Shown here: in pieces, positions 8,012 to 16,005 of the stretch
Layout: the number at the start of each line of letters is the position of its first letter
How positions within the stretch are numbered: position 1 is the stretch's first letter
Source: Niveispirillum cyanobacteriorum
GTDB lineage: Bacteria > Pseudomonadota > Alphaproteobacteria > Azospirillales > Azospirillaceae
Length of the DNA stretch: 64,000 nt
Assembly: GCF_002868735.1 (NCBI RefSeq)
Contig: NZ_CP025611.1
Span: 304,501 to 368,500 of the forward strand
Reading direction: 5' to 3'
The notes under the pieces: model-generated
Told to the model about the DNA's origin: nothing
Database searches by the model: none
What the model saw: the letters and a program-made list of their open reading frames with translations, nothing else
Made by a program: the position numbers and the translations under genes

Positions 8012-9412
8012 ATGACCATTGCCACCCAACTGGCCGAACGCATTGGCCACGACAAGGTGCTGGGCGACGCCGAAACGCTGCGCGCCCGACGCTATGACCA
8101 ATGGTGTGTGAAGCATCTGCGATACTGGCGTGGGGAGCATGTGCCAGCACCCGGCATCGTGGTGCGGCCCGAAAGCGTGTCCGATGTCCGTCAGGTCTTA
8201 CTGTTCGCCAATGAGCATCATATCCCCCTGATCCCCTTCGGTCTGGGCAGTGGGGTCTGCGGCGGGGTGGAGCCGACGCCGGAGGCTATTCTGCTGGACA
8301 TGGGCGGCATGGCGTCTGTGCGGTTCATTGATGAGACGAACCTGCTGGCCAGCTTCGATGCCGGCATGAACGGGCTGCTGGCGGAAGAGACGGTGGCTTC
8401 CCATGGACTGACCATTGGTCATTGGCCGCAATCGATCGGGATCAGCAGTGTTGGCGGCTGGGTCTCCACCCGCGCCTCGGGCCAGTTCTCCACCGCCTAT
8501 GGCAATATCGAGGACATGATCTACGCCGTTGAGGCAGTGATGCCCGACGGTAACGTCGTCACCCTCGGAAAAGCTCCACGCGCCGCGGCGGGACCTGACC
8601 TGCGCCATCTGCTGATGGGGGCGGAGGGAACGATGGGCGTGGTCACGGGTGTCACCCTGTCGCTGCGCCGGGCGGCACCCTTCCGGCAATGCTCTGTCTT
8701 CTACGCAAAGGACATGGAGGCGGGGTTCGAGGTGCAGCGCCGGATCATCCAGGCCGATTGGAAGCCGCCGGTGATGCGCCAGTATGACGGGCGGGAGGTG
8801 CGCCGTCTGTTCAAGGATTTCCAGCGTGACGGCCAGTCCATGCTGCTGATGGTGCATGAAGGCCCGCGTGAGCGGGTGGAGGCTGAGATGCCCGCCATCG
8901 CCGCCATCGCGGCGGCGGCGGGGCTGGAGCCGGGTGACCCGGCGGCGGCCGAACAATGGCTGACGCGCCGTAACCATGTGCCCACCTGGCAAGACATGTT
9001 CGAGCGTGGTTATGTCGCCGATACCGCCGAAATCTCCGGTACCTGGACGCAGATCGGCGATATCTACAATGACGTTATCCGGGACTTGAACGGGGTTGAC
9101 GGCGTCATCAACGCCTCGGCGCACAGTTCCCATGTCTACCGTTCCGGGATTAACCTGTATTTCTCCTTCGCCGCTACGTTCGAGGATACAGCCCGCATGG
9201 AACCCGCCTATTTTGAATGTTGGCGCCGCATAATGGAGGCGACGGCCCGCCATGGAGGCGGGGTGGCGCACCATCATGGTGCGGGCCGCCTGCGCAAGCC
9301 TTATCTGGCCCATGATCTGGGTGCCGGTGGTGTGGCGTTGCTGCGGCGGTTGAAGGCGGCAATGGACCCGAACGGGATCATGAACCCAGGCAACCTGCTC
9401 CCCGATGCCTGA
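8012..9412 (+). CDS. FAD-binding oxidase related to alkyldihydroxyacetonephosphate synthase
   Basis: A 466-residue flavoprotein of the PCMH/FAD_binding_4 type. The FAD domain is about residues 45-220 (PLIPFGLGSGVCGG, SIGGW-like loop, GAEGTMGVVTGVTLSL); the C-terminal half is of the FAD-oxidase C type. STRASGQFSTAYGNIEDM and the His-rich AHHHGAGRLRKPYL resemble alkyl-DHAP synthase more than glycolate or lactate oxidases. Alkyl-DHAP synthase exchanges the acyl chain of acyl-DHAP for an alkyl chain. Whether this bacterial homologue does so, or simply oxidises a hydroxyacid, cannot be told from sequence. It sits between glpD and an FGGY kinase and overlaps the latter by 8 nt. Confidence 0.8.
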   Translation: MTIATQLAERIGHDKVLGDAETLRARRYDQWCVKHLRYWRGEHVPAPGIVVRPESVSDVRQVLLFANEHHIPLIPFGLGSGVCGGVEPTPEAILLDMGGMASVRFIDETNLLASFDAGMNGLLAEETVASHGLTIGHWPQSIGISSVGGWVSTRASGQFSTAYGNIEDMIYAVEAVMPDGNVVTLGKAPRAAAGPDLRHLLMGAEGTMGVVTGVTLSLRRAAPFRQCSVFYAKDMEAGFEVQRRIIQADWKPPVMRQYDGREVRRLFKDFQRDGQSMLLMVHEGPRERVEAEMPAIAAIAAAAGLEPGDPAAAEQWLTRRNHVPTWQDMFERGYVADTAEISGTWTQIGDIYNDVIRDLNGVDGVINASAHSSHVYRSGINLYFSFAATFEDTARMEPAYFECWRRIMEATARHGGGVAHHHGAGRLRKPYLAHDLGAGGVALLRRLKAAMDPNGIMNPGNLLPDA

Positions 9413-10850
9413 ACTGCTGCTGGCCCTTGATTGTGGCACCACGGGTGCCCGCGCCCTGTTGATCGATGCAGGTGGCGCCGTGCTGTCGGGGGCCAAGCAG
9501 CCGATCCCATCGTCCTTTCCCTCGCCGGGCCGGGTGGAACAGGATGGTGAACAGGTCTGGTCCATCTGCCGGTCGGTCATCGCGTGTGCCCTGGATCAGG
9601 CCGGGCGATCCATGCAGGACGTGGCCGCCATCGGCGTGACGACGCAGAGATCCAGCACGGTCCTGTGGGACCGCGCAACCGGGCATCCCGTGGCCCCGAT
9701 CCTGGTCTGGAGCGACCTGCGCGGCATGGACCGTTACAAGCAGCTGCGCGCCGCCGGCTTCATGCTGTGGCCCCAGGTGCCGGCAGCGAAGCTTGAAGCC
9801 GCACTGGATCTCGTCCCCGATGGCCGTGCCCGTATGGCGCGGGGTGACTTGTGCTGGGGCACGCTGGACAGCTATCTGATTTTCCGTCTGACGGGCGGAG
9901 GGGCGCATGTCACCGATATCGGATCGGCCTGGCTGTCGGGCTATATCGGCTATCCTGATCATGCCGGCTGGAACCCAGCCCTGATTGTGCATCAGGGGCT
10001 GGAAGCCGGTCTGTTTCCCGCCATCGCAGACAGTTGGGGTCCCATCGGACAGACCGACCCATCGCTATTCGGCGCATCCGTGCCCGTGACGGCGGTGATC
10101 GCGGATCAGCAGGCTGGCATGCTGGCCCATGGGCGGCTGTCGGCGGGGGCATGGAAAGCCACTTATGGCACCTCTGGCGTCCTGATGGCCTCCACCGGTG
10201 CCACCCCGGTCAGCCCGCATCGCACCATCCCCATCCAGGCCATGACCAAGACGGGGGAGGATATCTCCTGGTGCGTGGAAGGCATGGTGATCAGCTGCGG
10301 TGCCTTCCTGAACTGGCTGTGCCGGGACATGGGCATGTTCGCCGATGCCGCCGCGCTGTCCGATGCCGCCGGCAGCGTGCCGGACACGCACGGCGTGATC
10401 GTCCGTCCGTCCCTGCAGGGGCTGGGCGCGCCGCATGGACGGTTTCATGAACGCGCCCTGATTTCTGGGCTGGATGCGGGTGCCAACCGTGCCCATGTGG
10501 CCCGCGCCGCCTTGCAGGGCATTGCCTACCGCATGATGGAAATCGCCCGCGCCGTGGCCGCCACACCGGGCCTCTCCACCCCCGACCACCTGCCCGTGGA
10601 TGGCGGGGTCAGCAACAGTGAACCGTTGTTGCAGATGCAGGCGGATGCGTTGGGCATGCCTGTGCGCCGCCATCTTGTGAAGGAGGCGACGGCCTATGGT
10701 GCCGCCATCGCCGCCGGCCTGGGCTTCGGCGTCATCGCCGTGGCTGATCTACCCCGCTTCGCCCGCTATGACGCGGAATTTACGCCGCGCATAGGCCGGG
10801 ACAAAGCGGAAGCCATCTATCATGCCTGGGCCAAGATCGCCCTGGCCTGA
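9405..10850 (+). CDS. FGGY-family carbohydrate/polyol kinase
   Basis: A 481-residue two-domain sugar kinase. The N-terminal phosphate loop LALDCGTTGARALLID (residues 5-20), the catalytic-base motif IADQQAGMLAHG and the C-terminal GLGAPHGRFHERALISGL and VDGGVSNSEPLLQMQADALG are all intact. It is more divergent than the canonical GlpK at 22356-23858, resembling the xylulokinase/fuculokinase side of the family. The gene starts inside the end of the FAD oxidase gene and stops 4 nt from the convergent MFS gene. It probably phosphorylates a C3-C5 polyol or keto-sugar that feeds the GlpD paralogue. Confidence 0.85.
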   Translation: MPELLLALDCGTTGARALLIDAGGAVLSGAKQPIPSSFPSPGRVEQDGEQVWSICRSVIACALDQAGRSMQDVAAIGVTTQRSSTVLWDRATGHPVAPILVWSDLRGMDRYKQLRAAGFMLWPQVPAAKLEAALDLVPDGRARMARGDLCWGTLDSYLIFRLTGGGAHVTDIGSAWLSGYIGYPDHAGWNPALIVHQGLEAGLFPAIADSWGPIGQTDPSLFGASVPVTAVIADQQAGMLAHGRLSAGAWKATYGTSGVLMASTGATPVSPHRTIPIQAMTKTGEDISWCVEGMVISCGAFLNWLCRDMGMFADAAALSDAAGSVPDTHGVIVRPSLQGLGAPHGRFHERALISGLDAGANRAHVARAALQGIAYRMMEIARAVAATPGLSTPDHLPVDGGVSNSEPLLQMQADALGMPVRRHLVKEATAYGAAIAAGLGFGVIAVADLPRFARYDAEFTPRIGRDKAEAIYHAWAKIALA

Positions 10851-10854
10851 ACCT

Positions 10855-12078
10855 TTAAGCAGCCTCCGCCGGCTTCAGCACTGGCTGCAACAGATGCAGC
10901 CAGCCCAGTGCCAGCAGGTAGGACACCGACACCAGCGCGAACATGGGGGAATAGGACCCGCCCGTCGCCAGCACCCAGCCGGCAGCTTGCAGCACCGCCA
11001 TGCCCGCCAGATTGCCGCACAGCGCGCCGATGGAAATGACGGTTGCGATCCGGCCTTGCGGGATGATGTCGGTGGCTGTCGCGAACAGGTTGACGGAGAA
11101 ACCCTGATGGGCCGCCAAGGTCAGACCCAGCAGCGCCACGGCTAGCCAGTAATTCTGCACCAGCAGCACCAGCGGCACCGGCAGCACTAGCAGGGCGCAG
11201 ATCAGCAGGGTCAGCTTGCGGGCACGGTTGATGCTCATCCCCGCCGCCAGCATGCGGCCAGAGACGTAGCCGCCGGCGAGAGACCCGAACGCCGCGACGG
11301 CATAGATGGTGGCCAGCGGTACGCCGAAGCTGCGCATATCCAGCCCGAAGACACGGGTGAACAGATCCGGCATCCACATCAGAAGGAACCACCAGACCTG
11401 ATCAGAGAAAACCTTGGCCCCTGCGAAGGCCCAGGTGCGCCGGTCCGTCAGTACCGTGCCCCAGGGCACCTTGGCTCCCCCCGTCGCGGCAGCTGAGGTG
11501 GGCGGCGTCTGGAAATAGGGTAGGCGGGTTAGCGCCCACCAGGCGACAACCCAGATCAGCCCCAATCCCCCCATGATGTAAAAGGCCCACCGCCAGCCAT
11601 AAGACAGTGCGATGACGGGCACCAGCAGCGGTGCGATGATGGCCCCGATGTTGCCCGCCGCATTGACGAAGCCCAGGGCAAGGGAGCGTTCATTGGCCTG
11701 GAACCAGACGGAGACGGTCTTGATGGCCGCCGGCGTGCCCAAAGCTTCGGTCGCGCCCAGGGCGACCCGGACCAGCTTGAACTCCGTCAGGGTGGTGGCC
11801 ATGCCATGGACGATGGCGGCCAAGCTCCACGAACCGACAGCAGCAGGATTGCCGACGCGCCAGCCCATGCGGTCGATCATCCAGCCGGCAAAGACGAAGG
11901 CGACAGCCGCTGCCCCCTGGAACATGGCGACCAGCGTGCCGTAGTCGGCATCGCTCCACCCCAGTTCCTTTTCCAGCATGGGTTTCAGCACGGCGATAAT
12001 CTGCCGGTCCGTGTAATTCAGGATGCCCGCCATCATGACGAGCGCCAGCAGCAGGGTACGGTGAATGCCGAAACGCAT
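10855..12078 (-). CDS. MFS transporter (ACS/hexuronate type), candidate SQ or SQ-glycerol importer
   Basis: A 407-residue major facilitator with twelve predicted helices, beginning MRFGIHRTLLLALVMMAGILNYTDRQI. The NYTDRQ start of helix 1 and RVALGATEALGTPAAIKTV in helix 4 are typical of the anion:cation symporter branch (hexuronate, glucarate, tartrate transporters). It lies 42 nt downstream of the sulfoquinovosidase in the same direction, so the two are probably one operon. This placement suggests uptake of an anionic sugar such as sulfoquinovose or its glycerol glycoside. The substrate is inferred from context only. Confidence 0.8.
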   Translation of the reverse strand: MRFGIHRTLLLALVMMAGILNYTDRQIIAVLKPMLEKELGWSDADYGTLVAMFQGAAAVAFVFAGWMIDRMGWRVGNPAAVGSWSLAAIVHGMATTLTEFKLVRVALGATEALGTPAAIKTVSVWFQANERSLALGFVNAAGNIGAIIAPLLVPVIALSYGWRWAFYIMGGLGLIWVVAWWALTRLPYFQTPPTSAAATGGAKVPWGTVLTDRRTWAFAGAKVFSDQVWWFLLMWMPDLFTRVFGLDMRSFGVPLATIYAVAAFGSLAGGYVSGRMLAAGMSINRARKLTLLICALLVLPVPLVLLVQNYWLAVALLGLTLAAHQGFSVNLFATATDIIPQGRIATVISIGALCGNLAGMAVLQAAGWVLATGGSYSPMFALVSVSYLLALGWLHLLQPVLKPAEAA

Positions 12079-12120
12079 GGGGTCGTCCTTGTTCGGATAC
12101 GAAGGTTGGGTCGAACTGCT

Positions 12121-14145
12121 TCAGATCACCGCTGCGATGCCCGTGAACAGCTCTGTCCAGGCACTGCCCTGCCGGTAGAACAGTGGCGGCTTGCCCAGCG
12201 GTGCATCCACCGTCACCGCTCGCCCACCGACATGTAGGTTGCCGGTCCAGACCTCCACCCAATCGGTCCCCGCGGGAAGATAGGTGCTCCACCGGTCCAC
12301 GCCCGGTTGAATGACCGGGGCAACCAGAAGATCGGCACCATAGAGATAACTTTCCTGAAGTGCGTAAGTGGCGGGATCATCGGGGAAATGCAGGAACAAC
12401 GGCCGCTGCACCGGTAGGCCCGTCGCCACCGCCTCATCCGATAGCGCTCGCAGATAAGGTGCCATATGGGCATAGAGACGGGTCATGCGGGCGAAATGCG
12501 CCAGGACCTGTTCATCCTCGTCGATCTGCACATTCTCACGCGGGCGGTTGCCTTCATGACCGCGCATCACGGCGGTAAAGGCGGCCATTTCGGACCAGCG
12601 CATGATCAGTTCCGGTGTGCGGACATTACCGAACAGGCTGGTGTAACCTCCGATATCGCTGTGATGATAGGCATTGCCCAGCAAGCCCGATGACAGGGCC
12701 GCCGTGATGACGGTACCGATCCCGTCATGTCGGCTGAAATCCACCGACTGGTCGCCTGCCCACAGCAGCGGGCAATGGCGCTGCACCCCGCTATAGCCGG
12801 CGCGCATGAAGAACAAGGCCTCCCCCGTCCGGCCCCGGCTTTCCACGGCACGGGCATTCACCTCTGCCCACAGGACCGGCCAGGCATTGTGGGCCAGCAT
12901 GCCGGGCGTGCCGTCGTGCAGCCGGACATCGGTCGGCAGATACTCCCCGAAATCCGCCATCCAGCCGGACAGGCCAAAATCCAGCATGTTCTGGCCGATC
13001 ACGCGTTCGGCGAACCATGCGGCAGCGGCCGGGTTGGTGAAATCCACCACGCCGCAATCGAACTCCCCGAAATCGACCGTATAGGTCTCGTCGCTCTCCA
13101 GCTTCTTTGCCAGATATCCGGCGGCCTCCGCTTCGGGGAAAAAGCTGCCATCAACGCAGAGATAGGGGTTCACATAGCCCAGGAAGCGGATGCCGCGGTC
13201 ATGCAGTTCCTTGATCTTCGTATCCAGGTCCGGATAGCGCGTGGCGTTCCATTTCCAGTCCCAGAACAGGCGGCTGCCGAAGCTGGTGATGCGAAGCCCC
13301 ACCCAATCCTCGCACCATAGGCCCGACAGGGCGGCCCCGGATGCCGCATATTTTTCCAGCCGGTCAAAGCTCGTTGCCCCGTCCTTCAGGCCGATGATGG
13401 CACCCTTCAGCACCCAGTCGGGCAAAGGCGGCTGCCGCCCGAACCGGTCGGACAGGGCCGTGACCAGATCGGTGAAGGCATCACGGGCCCAAAGCTCGAT
13501 GGTGGCCGGTGCCGCCCAGATCTCCAGCTCATGCCAGCCTTCCTGGCGGAAATCGAAGGCACTGTAGGCCGTCGTGTCGATATGCAGGGCGTAGCGGCGG
13601 GAGGAGAGGTAGGTGGGCTGCGGGTAGTTGGTCTTGTAGTAGTCGCCGCCGGCCTTTCCCTTCTGGTCGGACTGGAAGGTCAGCAGGGTGGATTTGTCGC
13701 GGCCCACCCCAGGCTCCGACGTCCAAAGGGGGAAACGGCGGCCGCGCATGTCGAAATAGGAGAGCTGTTCACCCCCGCCCCAGACATGCTCACCCTTGTC
13801 TGCCACCACGCGCAGCCAAAGGCGGTTGAGCGTGGGGTCGATGGCGTCGATGTGGATACGGGCATCCTGTGCGCCACCGGACAGGGTCAGGGTGACCAGG
13901 GGCGGCAGGGCAGGGGCGATGGACAGGGCGATGCGGGCGCTGCCGTCGCTGACACGGGTCAGGGCCGCATAGCGCAGGCCCACCCGCTCCTCGACATTAT
14001 CCTCGATGTCGAAATGGCCATGATACATCTCCACACGAGGGGCACCCCGGCCGACATAGAGGCAGGGCGCGTCGGACCGCTGGCGCAGCATTGCGCGACC
14101 TGCCAAAATCAGGTCGAAGCCGCCATCCGTCTCAACCAATTGCAT
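12121..14145 (-). CDS. yihQ: Sulfoquinovosidase, GH31
   Basis: A 674-residue protein collinear with E. coli YihQ (678 aa), which hydrolyses alpha-sulfoquinovosides such as sulfoquinovosylglycerol to free SQ. The start at 14145 follows AGGGAAGGGA. The nucleophile D398 (WMADFGEYLP) and acid/base D465 (LWAGDQSVDFS) are 67 residues apart, as in E. coli. The sulfonate-binding residues known from characterised enzymes are present as K254, E279, R292, W295 and Y501, the K-E-R-W-Y form described for Agrobacterium SQase; E. coli has Q-Q-R-W-Y. Ordinary GH31 alpha-glucosidases lack this set, so the specificity is well supported. No signal peptide is seen, so it is probably cytoplasmic. It is divergent from the acyl-CoA ligase across an operator-like site at 14224-14235. 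Confidence 0.93.
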   Translation of the reverse strand: MQLVETDGGFDLILAGRAMLRQRSDAPCLYVGRGAPRVEMYHGHFDIEDNVEERVGLRYAALTRVSDGSARIALSIAPALPPLVTLTLSGGAQDARIHIDAIDPTLNRLWLRVVADKGEHVWGGGEQLSYFDMRGRRFPLWTSEPGVGRDKSTLLTFQSDQKGKAGGDYYKTNYPQPTYLSSRRYALHIDTTAYSAFDFRQEGWHELEIWAAPATIELWARDAFTDLVTALSDRFGRQPPLPDWVLKGAIIGLKDGATSFDRLEKYAASGAALSGLWCEDWVGLRITSFGSRLFWDWKWNATRYPDLDTKIKELHDRGIRFLGYVNPYLCVDGSFFPEAEAAGYLAKKLESDETYTVDFGEFDCGVVDFTNPAAAAWFAERVIGQNMLDFGLSGWMADFGEYLPTDVRLHDGTPGMLAHNAWPVLWAEVNARAVESRGRTGEALFFMRAGYSGVQRHCPLLWAGDQSVDFSRHDGIGTVITAALSSGLLGNAYHHSDIGGYTSLFGNVRTPELIMRWSEMAAFTAVMRGHEGNRPRENVQIDEDEQVLAHFARMTRLYAHMAPYLRALSDEAVATGLPVQRPLFLHFPDDPATYALQESYLYGADLLVAPVIQPGVDRWSTYLPAGTDWVEVWTGNLHVGGRAVTVDAPLGKPPLFYRQGSAWTELFTGIAAVI

Positions 14146-14216
14146 GTCGTTCCCTTCCCTCAATAAACCATGCGCGACCGGGTGCGCCCGGCGGCTGGCT
14201 TTCTATTTATCCGTAC

Positions 14217-14235
14217 TCTTATGTCTAATATAAGA
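14217..14235. promoter_or_regulatory. Degenerate GntR-type operator between yihQ and the acyl-CoA ligase gene
   Basis: TCTAATATAAGA (14224-14235) differs by one base from the TCTTATATAAGA palindrome found at other promoters of the locus. A further TCTTAT half-site begins at 14217. It is about 75-80 bp from each divergent start codon. Confidence 0.6.
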
Positions 14236-14308
14236 CTCAAGACATCGCCCTGTCCAGCCATCGGGTTGGGAATGAGAAAATGAGGGCGAAAAGCATAGGG
14301 AGAAACGC

Positions 14309-15937
14309 ATGTTCGGGCTGATGCAGGACTGGCCGCTGACCGTGAACCGGATCATCGATCATGCCGCGCGCTGGGATGGGGCACGACCCGTGGTTTCACG
14401 GCGGCTGGAGGTATCGGCGGACGGGGCCTTGTCCGTTGCGGATTATGCCAGCCTGCGTGCTCGTGCCCGCCGCGTTACCGCGGCCCTGCGCGGGTTGGGC
14501 GTGGGGTTGGGCGACCGTGTGGCGACGCTGGCCTGGAACAGCGACCGACATCTGGAGGCATGGTTTGCCATCATGGGCATGGGGGCTGTCTGCCACACGC
14601 TGAACCCGCGCCTGTTCAAGGATCAGCTGCGTTTCATCATCAACCATGCCGCCGACCGTGTGATCCTGGCCGATCCGGTCTTTGCCGGCTTAGTGGCGGA
14701 GCTGCTGCCCGATTGCCCGACGGTCACGCATGTAGTTCTGCTTTGCGGTGAAATGGATGTGGACCGCGCCGTGCTGCCAAATGCCATCGCCTATGAGGAT
14801 TGGATCGCCGCGCATGCTGATGACGGGCGCCCCTGGGGGGATTTCGATGAACGGCAGGCGGCGGCCCTTTGCTACACCTCCGGCACCACGGGCAATCCCA
14901 AGGGCGTGCTTTACTCCCACCGCTCTACCATGATCCATATGTGGATGACGTTGCAGCCTGATGTCATGGGGCTGTCGGTAAGCGACGTGGCCCTGCCCAT
15001 TGTTCCCATGTACCACGCCAATGCCTGGGGTATTCCTTTGTCCACGGCGGCGGTGGGGTGCAAGCTGGTGCTGCCGGGATCGCGGCTGGACCCGGCCTCG
15101 CTCTTGGACCTAATCCATGGTCAGGGGGTGACTTTCGCCGCCGCTGTACCCACTATCTGGCAGGCCATCATCCAGCATCTGGAACGCCATGGCGGCGATT
15201 TCGGGCCGCTGCGGCGCGTCATCATCGGCGGTGCCGCCTGTCCCGAAGCGGTCCTGCGCCGGCTGCATGATTACGGGGTGGAAGCGCGCCACGCCTGGGG
15301 CATGACCGAAACCTCCCCGATCGGCACGCATTTCAAGCTGGTGCCGGAACTGGCGGGGACTGGGTTTGAGGAACAGATGCCCTATCGCATTCGTCAGGGC
15401 CGCCCGCCGCTGGGCATCGATCTGGCCCTGCGCGGACAGGGCGGCTCCTTTCTGCCCCATGACGGTCAGCAGATGGGACGCCTGCAGGTGCGCGGCCCCG
15501 TGGTGGCTGGCAGCTATCTGCATGGCGATGGTGGGCAGGTACTGGACGTCGATGGCTGGTTCGATACGGGCGACATCGCCGATATCGATGGGTACGGCTT
15601 CATGCGCATCGCCGACCGCGCCAAGGATGTCATCAAGTCCGGCGGCGAATGGATCAGTTCGCTGGAGATCGAAAATATCGCCTCCAGCCATCCCAAGGCC
15701 GCCCTTTGCGCCGCCATTGCCATATCTGATCCCAAATGGGATGAACGCCCGCTGCTGGTGGTGCAGCTGAAGCCGGACACGGATGCCACGGCGGCGGAAT
15801 TCCTGGCGCATTTTCAGGGACGCCTCTCGAAATGGCAGATCCCCGACGATGTGATGTTCGTGCCCGCCATGCCGCTGGGTGCGACGGGCAAGATCGACAA
15901 GAAGGTATTGCGCGCCATGCTCGCCACTGCGCTCTGA
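14309..15937 (+). CDS. Medium/long-chain fatty acyl-CoA ligase (AMP-forming)
   Basis: A 542-residue ANL-superfamily enzyme that adenylates a carboxylic acid and transfers it to CoA. The AMP-binding loop [15 protein letters not shown] is at about residues 188-202. [27 protein letters not shown] and the C-terminal lid with [11 protein letters not shown] are also intact. The start at 14309 has AGGGAGAAA upstream. It is divergent from yihQ with an operator-like site between them. In a sulfoquinovose locus its natural role would be to activate fatty acids stripped from sulfoquinovosyl diacylglycerol; this is inference, and it could also act on other acids. Confidence 0.88.
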   Translation: MFGLMQDWPLTVNRIIDHAARWDGARPVVSRRLEVSADGALSVADYASLRARARRVTAALRGLGVGLGDRVATLAWNSDRHLEAWFAIMGMGAVCHTLNPRLFKDQLRFIINHAADRVILADPVFAGLVAELLPDCPTVTHVVLLCGEMDVDRAVLPNAIAYEDWIAAHADDGRPWGDFDERQAAALCYTSGTTGNPKGVLYSHRSTMIHMWMTLQPDVMGLSVSDVALPIVPMYHANAWGIPLSTAAVGCKLVLPGSRLDPASLLDLIHGQGVTFAAAVPTIWQAIIQHLERHGGDFGPLRRVIIGGAACPEAVLRRLHDYGVEARHAWGMTETSPIGTHFKLVPELAGTGFEEQMPYRIRQGRPPLGIDLALRGQGGSFLPHDGQQMGRLQVRGPVVAGSYLHGDGGQVLDVDGWFDTGDIADIDGYGFMRIADRAKDVIKSGGEWISSLEIENIASSHPKAALCAAIAISDPKWDERPLLVVQLKPDTDATAAEFLAHFQGRLSKWQIPDDVMFVPAMPLGATGKIDKKVLRAMLATAL

Positions 15938-15938
15938 T

Positions 15939-15973
15939 AAAAAATCCCCCGGTGCCAGGGGTGGCACCGGGGG
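15939..15973 (-). terminator. Rho-independent terminator of the TonB receptor gene
   Basis: A 12-bp perfect stem, CCCCCGGTGCCA (15946-15957) with TGGCACCGGGGG (15962-15973), has a four-base loop. Read on the reverse strand it is followed by ATTTTTTA. It lies just past the TonB receptor stop and could also act weakly against the convergent ligase transcript. Confidence 0.85.
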
Positions 15974-16005
15974 TGGAGAAGGCAGGTGGTTGGGACAGAC
16001 CCGGA

